A stretch of 9,039 nt of DNA. Origin: Thermoproteota archaeon. GTDB taxonomy: Archaea; Thermoproteota; Thermoprotei_A; Sulfolobales; Acidilobaceae. The notes beneath the pieces are model-generated. The model was not told where the DNA came from. It worked only from the letters and a program-made list of their open reading frames with translations, and made no database searches. The stretch spans positions 1-9,039 of the forward strand of contig JAADGB010000006.1 of NCBI GenBank assembly GCA_013152575.1. Direction: 5' to 3'. Both the position numbers and the translations under genes were made by a program. Of the stretch, positions 1 to 6,065 are shown in pieces; positions within the stretch are counted from its first letter, which is position 1; each line of letters opens with the position of its first letter.

Positions 1-1
1 A

Positions 2-271
2 TTAACGATCAAAACAGGAAACCCCGACGAGTTTCTAAGAAGCTTGGGATTCAAGCCCGCAGTCAAGGTCGAGAAAACGAGAACCTACATAGAATACCAA
101 GAACACCTCATAACGATCGACAAAGTCAAACACCTGGGTTGCTTCATGGAGATTGAAGGCGAGAACCCAGACTCTATCATGGAGACACTGCAGAGGTTTG
201 GCTTACAGGGGGAGATTGTTGAAGAAACCTATGCCGAGATGATTCTAAAATTAAAAGGATTAGAGATGTAG
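2..271 (+). CDS. CYTH-domain protein (class IV adenylate cyclase / CyaB-like), 3' part only
   Basis: The reading frame is open from the left edge, so the gene starts before the window and only the last 89 codons are visible. CYTH proteins bind a triphosphate and divalent metals inside a beta-tunnel; members are adenylate cyclases or tri/polyphosphate hydrolases. Visible family features are the basic strand with a K-x-R pattern (VEKTRTYIEY), the strand with an acidic start (LITIDKVKHLG), the following acidic strand FMEIEG that supplies metal-binding glutamates, and a C-terminal ETYAEMIL segment like the 'SYxEML' ending of archaeal CyaB-type proteins. The N-terminal ExExK signature would lie outside the window, so activity cannot be judged. 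The in-frame TTG at 44 falls in the middle of the fold and is not a likely start. The stop lies 3 bases from the stop of the convergent rtcB. The substrate is unknown. Confidence 0.75.
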   Translation, partial: LTIKTGNPDEFLRSLGFKPAVKVEKTRTYIEYQEHLITIDKVKHLGCFMEIEGENPDSIMETLQRFGLQGEIVEETYAEMILKLKGLEM

Positions 272-274
272 TGG

Positions 275-1726
275 TCAGCCCTTTGTTACTCCAATCGGCC
301 TCAGTCTGGCTACTAAGAGGCCGATTCCTACCTCGTGGGCGACCATAGCTACCTTGTCAACGTCCTTGTAGGCCTCTGGCATCTCCTCAACTACAGTTGC
401 CCTGTTGCTCGCTCGTAGGTAGATGCCTTTAGCCTGTAACTGCTCTACTACCTCATAGTATCTCTTGCTTCTCTTGGCTGCCCTTCTACTCATCCATCTA
501 CCTGCGCCGTGGGGAGCTGTGTACCATGACTTGGCCCCGGTTGGAGCACCGATTAGCACGTAGCTCGCGGTACCCATGCTTCCAGGGATGAGTACTGGTT
601 GGCCTACGTCCCTGTAGTCCTTGGGTATGTCTGGGTGGCCTGGTGGGAAGGCTCTTGTGGCTCCCTTCCTGTGAACCACTAGCTTCTTCCTCTTACCGTC
701 CACGTCGTGCTCCTCAATCTTGGCTATATTGTGGGCCACGTCATAGACTATCTCTAATCCCAGCTTGTCGGGGTCTGTGTGGAAGACTTGTCTGAAGGAC
801 TCACGGGTCCAGTGGGTTATTAGCTGCCTGTTCGTCCAGGCGAAATTGGCTGCCGCTGCCATCGCCCTGACATAGTTCTGTGCCTCAGGAGAGTTGAATG
901 GAATGCTTGCGAGCTCCCTGTCTGGAGGAATGGTACCATACTTCCTCATGGCCCTCTCCATAACCATCAGGTAGTCGCTGGCGACCTGGTGTCCCAAACC
1001 CCTGCTACCAGTGTGTATCATTACTGTTATCTGGCCCTCGAATAGGCCCAGGGCCTTCGCAAACCTCTCATCATATACCTTGTCAACAACCTGGACCTCT
1101 AGGAAATGGTTACCGCTTCCTAGGGTTCCAAGCTGGTTCGCACCCCTTCTCTTAGCAGCATTGCTCACCTTGCTAGCATCTGCTAGGTGCCAGCTACCCC
1201 TCTCCTCGATATGCTCTGGGTCCTCGCTCCAACCATAGCCCTTGGAGATGGCCCACTCTACTCCATTGTTGAGGACCTTGTCTAGCTCCTGTATGCTGAG
1301 GCGAACCTTTCCAGTGCTCCCCAGACCACTAGGTATGTTCCTATACAGTGTATCGACTAGCTCCTTGATCCTAGGCCTTACCTCATCCACAGTCAAATTG
1401 GTTCTTAGGAGCCTTACTCCACAGTTGATGTCGTAGCCGACTCCTCCAGGGCTAATGACACCGTTCTCCTCGGGATCCATAGCGGCTACTCCGCCTATTG
1501 GGAAACCATAGCCCTGATGTCCGTCGGGCATGACTAGAGAGTATTTCTGGATGCCTTGTAGGCAGGCTACGTTTGCAGCCTGTACAAGTGTAAGGTCTCC
1601 CTTCATCTTCTGGAGTAGGAAGTCGTCAGCGTAGATTATCGAGGGGACCTTCATACAGCTCTTTGCTCCCTTGGGTATCATCCATGCAAACTTGTCGAAT
1701 CTCCTCAATGGAATCTCGTGGCTCAT
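275..1726 (-). CDS. rtcB: RNA-splicing ligase RtcB (tRNA-splicing ligase)
   Basis: RtcB joins RNA halves carrying a 2',3'-cyclic phosphate or 3'-phosphate to a 5'-OH end, using GTP and Mn2+. In archaea it seals tRNA exons after intron removal. The 483-residue protein matches the usual archaeal length (about 480) and shows all family blocks: MPDGHQGYGFPIGGVAA, GGVGYDINCGVR, GTLGSGNHFLEVQ, IHTGSRGLGHQ, VHRKGATRAFPPGHP, LIPGSMGTASY and PHGAGRWMSRRAA. Numbering from the ATG at 1726, the expected Mn ligands are D99, C102, H207, H238 and H332, and H406 in PHGAGR is the histidine that becomes guanylylated. All are present and no intein is seen. An upstream in-frame TTG at 1735 (486 aa) is possible, but it sits inside the ribosome binding site, so I prefer the ATG. 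No archease gene is in the window. The gene is transcribed divergently from deoC. Confidence 0.97.
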   Translation of the reverse strand: MSHEIPLRRFDKFAWMIPKGAKSCMKVPSIIYADDFLLQKMKGDLTLVQAANVACLQGIQKYSLVMPDGHQGYGFPIGGVAAMDPEENGVISPGGVGYDINCGVRLLRTNLTVDEVRPRIKELVDTLYRNIPSGLGSTGKVRLSIQELDKVLNNGVEWAISKGYGWSEDPEHIEERGSWHLADASKVSNAAKRRGANQLGTLGSGNHFLEVQVVDKVYDERFAKALGLFEGQITVMIHTGSRGLGHQVASDYLMVMERAMRKYGTIPPDRELASIPFNSPEAQNYVRAMAAAANFAWTNRQLITHWTRESFRQVFHTDPDKLGLEIVYDVAHNIAKIEEHDVDGKRKKLVVHRKGATRAFPPGHPDIPKDYRDVGQPVLIPGSMGTASYVLIGAPTGAKSWYTAPHGAGRWMSRRAAKRSKRYYEVVEQLQAKGIYLRASNRATVVEEMPEAYKDVDKVAMVAHEVGIGLLVARLRPIGVTKG

Positions 1727-1743
1727 ACCTTTCAACCCCCCTC
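1727..1743 (-). promoter_or_regulatory. Ribosome binding site deciding the rtcB start
   Basis: On the minus strand GAGGGGGGTTGAAAGGT directly precedes ATG 1724-1726. The GGGGTTGA core resembles the archaeal anti-SD complement (GGAGGTGATC) and the same GGGGTTGA lies just before the ATG of aor. The alternative start TTG (1733-1735) is part of this core and would have no space for ribosome binding, so the ATG is favoured. Confidence 0.6.
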
Positions 1744-1762
1744 AAAGTAGAATAATTACGGC

Positions 1763-1770
1763 TTAAATAA
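1763..1770 (-). promoter_or_regulatory. Predicted TATA box for rtcB
   Basis: TTATTTAA on the minus strand matches an archaeal box A. A start site about 26 bases downstream would fall near 1740, giving a leader of roughly 14 bases before ATG 1726 and only about 5 before the alternative TTG. This supports the ATG start. Confidence 0.5.
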
Positions 1771-1850
1771 TGGTCGCATGTAGTTCCACCAGGGTTTCTA
1801 AGGATAAAGCCTCCATTCAATCCACTATGATAGATTAACGGTGTAGCACG

Positions 1851-2585
1851 TTGACGCGGAGGGAGGAGATACTATTACAAGCACTAGGCAAAATCGCCAA
1901 GGAATACAGTAGCCCGGAGCGTATGGCGTCCGTAATAGAGCACACCCTCCTCAAACCAAATAGCGGTTTAGAGAAGGCATTACAAGTAATAGAGGAATCG
2001 AGCAAATACGGCTTCGCTTGCGCAGTCCTAACACCATACCATGCAAGAAGGGTAGCCTCGGCAGCAGAAGATTTGGGAGTTAAGCTATGTACAGTGATAG
2101 GCTTTCCAGGAGGCTTCCAACCGCTCAAAGCCAAGCTCTCAGAGATTGAATACGTGGTAGACGTAGTCCACGGAATAGATATCGTGGCCAATATCCAGGC
2201 CATAGTCGCTGGAGATCTTGCCGAGGTGGAAAGGGAACTCGGAGAACTAGTAGAGTATTCGAAAGAGAATGGAGTTGACCATGTGAAAGTAATAGTCGAA
2301 GCCCCACTACTAGACGATAACACCCTAGCACTAGCCGTGAAGGCAGTTGCAAACGCTGGAGCAGACTATGTGAAGACAAGTACAGGAGTCTACTCGAAAG
2401 GAGGGGACCCGTTGACCGTACTCAGAACCTCGACGCTGGCTAGAGAGTACAACTTAATGGTTAAAGCGGCTGGTGGAATAAGAACAGCCATAGACGCCTT
2501 CATGGCACTTGCAAGTGGAGCCCACAGGTTAGGCACGAGCAGTGGGCCCCAGGTAATAGAGACGTTCAAGAGGTTGACACAATAG
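1851..2585 (+). CDS. deoC: Deoxyribose-phosphate aldolase DeoC
   Basis: DeoC is a class I aldolase that reversibly splits 2-deoxyribose 5-phosphate into glyceraldehyde 3-phosphate and acetaldehyde, in deoxynucleoside breakdown. The 244-residue protein is a full-length TIM barrel of normal archaeal size. The Schiff-base lysine is K175 in the hallmark VKTSTGVY. The second conserved lysine is K205 in VKAAGGIR, and K146 (KVIVEAP) and D110 (GIDIV) match the other active-site positions. Also visible are IEHTLLKP near the N-terminus, CAVLTP and CTVIGFPGG. The start is a TTG with only a weak GGTG about 12 bases upstream; the next in-frame ATG (residue 25) would cut into the barrel start. The N-terminal length agrees with my memory of the Aeropyrum enzyme. 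The gene heads an operon: its TAG overlaps the GTG of the next gene by one base. A possible TATA (TTTCTAA near 1795) is weak. Confidence 0.95.
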   Translation: MTRREEILLQALGKIAKEYSSPERMASVIEHTLLKPNSGLEKALQVIEESSKYGFACAVLTPYHARRVASAAEDLGVKLCTVIGFPGGFQPLKAKLSEIEYVVDVVHGIDIVANIQAIVAGDLAEVERELGELVEYSKENGVDHVKVIVEAPLLDDNTLALAVKAVANAGADYVKTSTGVYSKGGDPLTVLRTSTLAREYNLMVKAAGGIRTAIDAFMALASGAHRLGTSSGPQVIETFKRLTQ

Positions 2586-4057
2586 TGAAAATTGCCGTAA
2601 TAACGAGTAGGACAGCGGAGCCAGTTATCAGGGAAGTGATTACTAACAGCAAGGCGGTCTCCTCGGGTAAAGCAAGTGTAGATGTAATCGCCTTCCCAGT
2701 TGCGGCAATCGGCGTATTAACAGCAAGTAGCTTCATAAGGATATCCACGAAATACATATCAAAGCTAGCCGAGTACGACCTGATACTTGTCCCAGGAACA
2801 GTAAGAGGAGATGTCTCAAAGCTAGCTGAATTAACTGGGCGAGTAGTATACAAGGCATCTCGAGACCCGGGACTCCTCCCGAGAGTAATTGACTATGTGG
2901 TTGAGGGAGGAGTCCTCGATACAAAGAGACCGGCGGAGGAGTTAATGGCCGTAGATTTACCAGACCTCAAACCCCAAACTATCGCCTTCGAAGTAAATGG
3001 AGTGAAGATACCACTAAGGGGCCCGCCGCTCGTCTTGGTTGCCGAGATCGCGCCAGATATCGGTAATGACCTCGTCGTTGACGTGGCTCGGAGAATGGAG
3101 GCCGAGGGGGCTGAAATAGTAATAGTAGGAGCCTCGAGGGATACGAGGAACTTCATGGAGAGGGTATCAAGCGTTGTCAACGAAGTAGATATTCCCGTAA
3201 TAGCTGAAGCACCCACGCCGCGAATGGCCAAGATCGCTATAGATGCAGGGGCGTCAGGAATTACAATATCAGCCATGAACGCGGATAGGTACAAGTCAAG
3301 CATACCCGAGGACAGCGTGATCATACTTGGTGAAAGGGATACACAAGTGCTAAGGAGGGCTGTAGAATCATACAAGAAATCTGGCTACGAGAAGATCGTT
3401 GCCGACCCCGTTGTAGGACTTCCGCTAATAGACTACGTCCAGACGGTCGAGAGATACCGTAGTGTAATGGACCTCGACGTGCCCATAATGTTCTCGGCCG
3501 CGAACGCTGCCTCAGTACTCGATGCAGACACTCACGGCGTTTATGCACTACTCGCCAGCATGGCCGTGGAGTTATCGGCGAGCTTGTTCCTAGTAGTTGA
3601 GGATACATACAAGACTATCCACTCGGTGGCGGAGGCTAGAGAAGCTCTCAGACTAGCGTATAGAGCATGGTCCCGGCGGATCCAGCCCCACGGGCTTGGC
3701 TCAAGGCTATTAGTAGTCAAACAACTTGAACCACCGCCTAAACCAACGATTCCAACAGAGGATGCTAGGCTCGTTGAGGGATACGTTGAGCCAGTGATGG
3801 AGAAGGGCTACTTTAGGATTGAGGTAGACCATGACAAACGCTTGATAGTAGTGGAGTATCGTTTAGGCCGGGAGAAGCGTGTCTATGCTGGTAGAAGTGC
3901 CAGGTCTCTGGCAAGGGTGATCACGAGGGAACTAGATATATCGCCAGAGCACGCTGCATATCTTGGGGAAGAGCTGGCTAAAGCTGAACTTGCACTTAGG
4001 ATGGGTAGAACCTACATCCAGGATAGTGATGTTGTTAGGATGGTGTGGGAGGATTGA
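2585..4057 (+). CDS. Archaeal dihydropteroate synthase-like protein (TIGR00284-type, with C-terminal DUF4346-like region)
   Basis: The 490-residue protein has three visible parts. Residues 1-125 form an alpha/beta domain (MKIAVITSRTAE, LILVPGTVRGD). Residues about 148-345 form a DHPS-like TIM barrel (LVLVAEIAPD, GAEIVIVGASRDTR, IPVIAEAPTP, AGASGITISAMNAD, IVADPVVGLPLIDYV, PIMFSAANA). Residues about 394-484 form a C-terminal domain (ARLVEGYVEP, YFRIEVDHDKRLIVVEYR, YAGRSARSLAR, HAAYLGEELAKAELAL). This order matches the archaeal family annotated as dihydropteroate synthase-related. Its reaction is not established to my knowledge; a role in a modified pterin or one-carbon carrier is inferred from fold only. 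The usual DHPS signatures (DIGGxSTRPG, SIDT) are not present: GASRDT and AEAPTP stand in their places. The GTG start shares its G with the TAG of deoC, suggesting translational coupling. It overlaps mvk at its 3' end. Confidence 0.85.
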   Translation: MKIAVITSRTAEPVIREVITNSKAVSSGKASVDVIAFPVAAIGVLTASSFIRISTKYISKLAEYDLILVPGTVRGDVSKLAELTGRVVYKASRDPGLLPRVIDYVVEGGVLDTKRPAEELMAVDLPDLKPQTIAFEVNGVKIPLRGPPLVLVAEIAPDIGNDLVVDVARRMEAEGAEIVIVGASRDTRNFMERVSSVVNEVDIPVIAEAPTPRMAKIAIDAGASGITISAMNADRYKSSIPEDSVIILGERDTQVLRRAVESYKKSGYEKIVADPVVGLPLIDYVQTVERYRSVMDLDVPIMFSAANAASVLDADTHGVYALLASMAVELSASLFLVVEDTYKTIHSVAEAREALRLAYRAWSRRIQPHGLGSRLLVVKQLEPPPKPTIPTEDARLVEGYVEPVMEKGYFRIEVDHDKRLIVVEYRLGREKRVYAGRSARSLARVITRELDISPEHAAYLGEELAKAELALRMGRTYIQDSDVVRMVWED

Positions 4058-5025
4058 GGAAGGCGTCTGCGAGTGCTCCTGGCAAGGTTATCCTCTTCGG
4101 TGAACACTTCGTTGTAAAGGGGTCGAGGAGCCTGGCGGTAGCAATCTCGTTAAGGGTGAAGACGACGGTAGCCGAGTCCAGGGGTAAAATCAGGTTCTAC
4201 AGTCCCCTAGCGGGCTTAGAGTCGTGGATCGACCCCGTTAATCTCGAGTATGGCGATGAGAGGCTTGCACCGTTAGCCCGAATGCTCGAGTATTTGAGGG
4301 ATAAGTATGGGTTCAATATAGAGCCTCATAAAGTAATTGTTGAAAGCAACCTGCCGGTGGGGGCGGGATTAGGCTCTAGCGCTAGTCTAGCGGCATCATA
4401 TGCGCTTGCCTACACGGCTTTCATGGGGAGCCCATTGTCAAAGGATGAATTGCTAGATGTTTCCTACGAGGCGGAGAAGGTGGCTCACGGTAATCCTAGC
4501 GGGGTGGATAACACTATTGCCGTGTATGGCGGCGGGTTAATCTACAAAAGAGGGGTTGGCTTCGAACGTGTAGAGGTGGATCTCCCACCTGGCTATAGGC
4601 TACTAATCATAGATACAGGGGTCCCTAGGAATACGAGGAGCGTTGTTGAGCACGTCCTCAATATTGCATCCATGACGTGGGAGGCTTCAGAGCATGTCTA
4701 CAGGGCGGCTGACAAGATTATAGACTTGGCCTTGAAGGCACTGCGTAATAAGGATGCATTCCTGCTTGGGACGTTGATGAATCTAAATCAGGGGTTACTG
4801 AACGCTGTAGGGGCGTCAAGCGAGGTTATCGAGCGTGTAGTGTTCTCGTTGCGGCGTAGTGGTGCTGTTGGTGCCAAGTTGACTGGTGCCGGCTGGGGAG
4901 GGTCTGTTATCGCCCTTGTCAGCGAGGATCTCGTTGGTAGGGTTAGGGAGTCTTTGTCGGGTATGGTTAAGAGTATTCATGATGTTGTTATAGGCGTTGA
5001 TGGTGTTAGTCTCGAGAATCACTAG
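4045..5025 (+). CDS. mvk: Mevalonate kinase (GHMP family)
   Basis: This enzyme phosphorylates mevalonate to mevalonate 5-phosphate with ATP, feeding isoprenoid synthesis for archaeal ether lipids. The 326-residue protein shows all three GHMP motifs: SASAPGKVILFGEH (residues 8-21, lysine K14), the ATP loop LPVGAGLGSSAS (103-114) and KLTGAGWGGS (278-287). The segment YEAEKVAHGNPSGVDN gives the Mg-binding E143 and the catalytic D155 expected for mevalonate kinase rather than phosphomevalonate or homoserine kinase. Two starts are possible. GTG 4045 has AGGA four bases upstream and overlaps the previous gene by 13 bases. TTG 4054 (three residues shorter) has GGTG at 4042-4045 and a typical 4-base overlap. 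The sequence cannot settle this. It is the last gene of the deoC operon. Its 3' half uses T-ending codons far more than deoC does. Confidence 0.95.
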   Translation: MGGLRKASASAPGKVILFGEHFVVKGSRSLAVAISLRVKTTVAESRGKIRFYSPLAGLESWIDPVNLEYGDERLAPLARMLEYLRDKYGFNIEPHKVIVESNLPVGAGLGSSASLAASYALAYTAFMGSPLSKDELLDVSYEAEKVAHGNPSGVDNTIAVYGGGLIYKRGVGFERVEVDLPPGYRLLIIDTGVPRNTRSVVEHVLNIASMTWEASEHVYRAADKIIDLALKALRNKDAFLLGTLMNLNQGLLNAVGASSEVIERVVFSLRRSGAVGAKLTGAGWGGSVIALVSEDLVGRVRESLSGMVKSIHDVVIGVDGVSLENH

Positions 5026-5040
5026 CGAAAAATTTAAAAA
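5026..5040 (+). promoter_or_regulatory. Strong BRE/TATA promoter upstream of tfb
   Basis: CGAAAAA (5026-5032) followed by TTTAAAAA (5033-5040) is a textbook archaeal BRE plus TATA pair, starting immediately after the mvk stop. A start site about 26 bases on would be near 5062, leaving a leader of about 70 bases before the tfb GTG, unusually long for a crenarchaeon. Confidence 0.7.
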
Positions 5041-5064
5041 CCCTTATCGTACACTTGCTAGGGG

Positions 5065-5072
5065 GATATAAG
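5065..5072 (+). promoter_or_regulatory. Possible second TATA box upstream of tfb
   Basis: GATATAAG is a second TATA-like element without a good BRE. Its start site would fall near 5094, inside the palindrome at 5081-5095, with a leader of about 39 bases. It is weaker than the element at 5026-5040, and the two may be alternative promoters. Confidence 0.3.
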
Positions 5073-5080
5073 CGTTGCGT

Positions 5081-5095
5081 CCCGGTATTACCGGG
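5081..5095. promoter_or_regulatory. Perfect 15-bp palindrome, operator-like, in the tfb leader/promoter region
   Basis: CCCGGTA-T-TACCGGG is a perfect 7-bp inverted repeat about one central base, lying between the predicted TATA boxes and the tfb start. As DNA it could bind a dimeric regulator downstream of TATA, a repressing position in archaea. As RNA it could form a CCCGG stem with a 5-base loop. No T-run follows, so an intrinsic terminator for mvk is not supported. Confidence 0.5.
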
Positions 5096-5132
5096 CCTAA
5101 CGTATTATGTATACCTAAGTGGGGTGTGAGTC

Positions 5133-6065
5133 GTGAGTGACCCATACACAGGAGAGGAAACTCCCGTAAAGAGGAGGTGTCCCCCGGACAAGATTGCATA
5201 CGACCCAGCTAGGGGTATCAAGATTTGCATCGAGACCGGAGAAGTCATTGAGGAGGACATGATTGGAGACGAGGCGGAGTGGAGAGCGTATACGCCCGAA
5301 GAGAGGGCGCGTAGGACAAGGGTTGGAAGCCCAATCCAGTTTTCCAAGCCAAACCTTGGAGTAGACGTCTACATATCGGCTTCGAGGGGCTCGAGAATAC
5401 GTGGCTTGTCTAAACGCCTCGACTACCTGAGAACGAGGGGTTTGAGGGGTAAGGCTGCTCTAACCAGCCTGGAGAAGAACATTAACCAGGCACTCAGGTA
5501 TATTGACGATATTTCAGCTAGACTAGAACTTCCTAGGCAGATCAAGGAGGAGGCCGCTAGACTCTATCGTGAAGCCGCGAATAAGGGATTAACTAGGGGA
5601 AGGAGCATCGAGAGCATGGTCGCCGCAGCACTCTACGCTGCCTGTAGGAAGCATAGATACCCATGTACCCTAGACGATATAGCGAAGAACCTGAGCATGA
5701 GGGAGATCGATGCAAAGAGGGAGGTCGCCCGCAACTATAGACTACTAGTACGGCACCTCGATATCAAGATCCCCGTCATTGACGCCGAGAGATTCGTTTA
5801 CAGGATTGCATCATCACTAGGCCTACCGGACCCCGTGGTTGCCGAGGCGATCAAGATAGTGAAGATGGCTAGGAGCAAGGGACTTACAGCTGGAAAGGAT
5901 CCCTCCGGCCTAGCCGCGGCGGCAGTGTACCTGGCGGCTTTGAAGCATGGTATTAGGAAGACGCAGAAGGAGGTTGCACAGGTCGCTGGGGTAACAGAGG
6001 TTACTGTGAGGAACAGGTATAAAGAAATTGATAAGATGTTGAGGGAGGCTGGCTACATAATCTAG
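5133..6065 (+). CDS. tfb: Transcription initiation factor B (TFB, archaeal TFIIB)
   Basis: TFB binds the TBP-TATA complex and BRE and recruits RNA polymerase. The 310-residue protein has the full order: N-terminal zinc-ribbon-like region (residues 13-41), B-reader (EWRAYTPEERARRTRVG, 49-65), linker, and two cyclin-fold repeats (about 112-206 and 214-302). Repeat one carries RGRSIESMVAAALYAACR; repeat two carries GLTAGKDPSGLAAAAVY and the BRE-contacting helix-turn-helix TQKEVAQVAGVTEVTVRNR. Only one cysteine of each ribbon pair is kept (C16, C32); D19 and T35 occupy the other positions. From memory, Sulfolobus TFB1 has the same CPPD...CxxTGEV pattern, so this is a lineage trait rather than damage. 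The GTG start is preceded by GGGGTG at six bases and by an in-frame TGA at 5127, which rules out a longer protein. Its stop overlaps that of aor. Whether it is the general or an alternative TFB cannot be told here. Confidence 0.96.
   Translation: MSDPYTGEETPVKRRCPPDKIAYDPARGIKICIETGEVIEEDMIGDEAEWRAYTPEERARRTRVGSPIQFSKPNLGVDVYISASRGSRIRGLSKRLDYLRTRGLRGKAALTSLEKNINQALRYIDDISARLELPRQIKEEAARLYREAANKGLTRGRSIESMVAAALYAACRKHRYPCTLDDIAKNLSMREIDAKREVARNYRLLVRHLDIKIPVIDAERFVYRIASSLGLPDPVVAEAIKIVKMARSKGLTAGKDPSGLAAAAVYLAALKHGIRKTQKEVAQVAGVTEVTVRNRYKEIDKMLREAGYII

Noticed and set aside
1626..2323. Minus-strand open frames across the rtcB start and deoC
   Set aside because: They overlap strongly supported genes in other frames, lack any family resemblance and have serine/leucine-rich shadow composition.
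5081..5095. Palindrome as an intrinsic terminator for the deoC-mvk operon
   Set aside because: There is no T-run downstream, and it lies beyond a strong promoter pointing the same way, so a regulatory role fits better.
5178..5237. Possible damaged tfb because of missing zinc-ribbon cysteines
   Set aside because: The rest of the protein is intact, and the same CPPD...CxxTG pattern is recalled from functional Sulfolobus TFB1.
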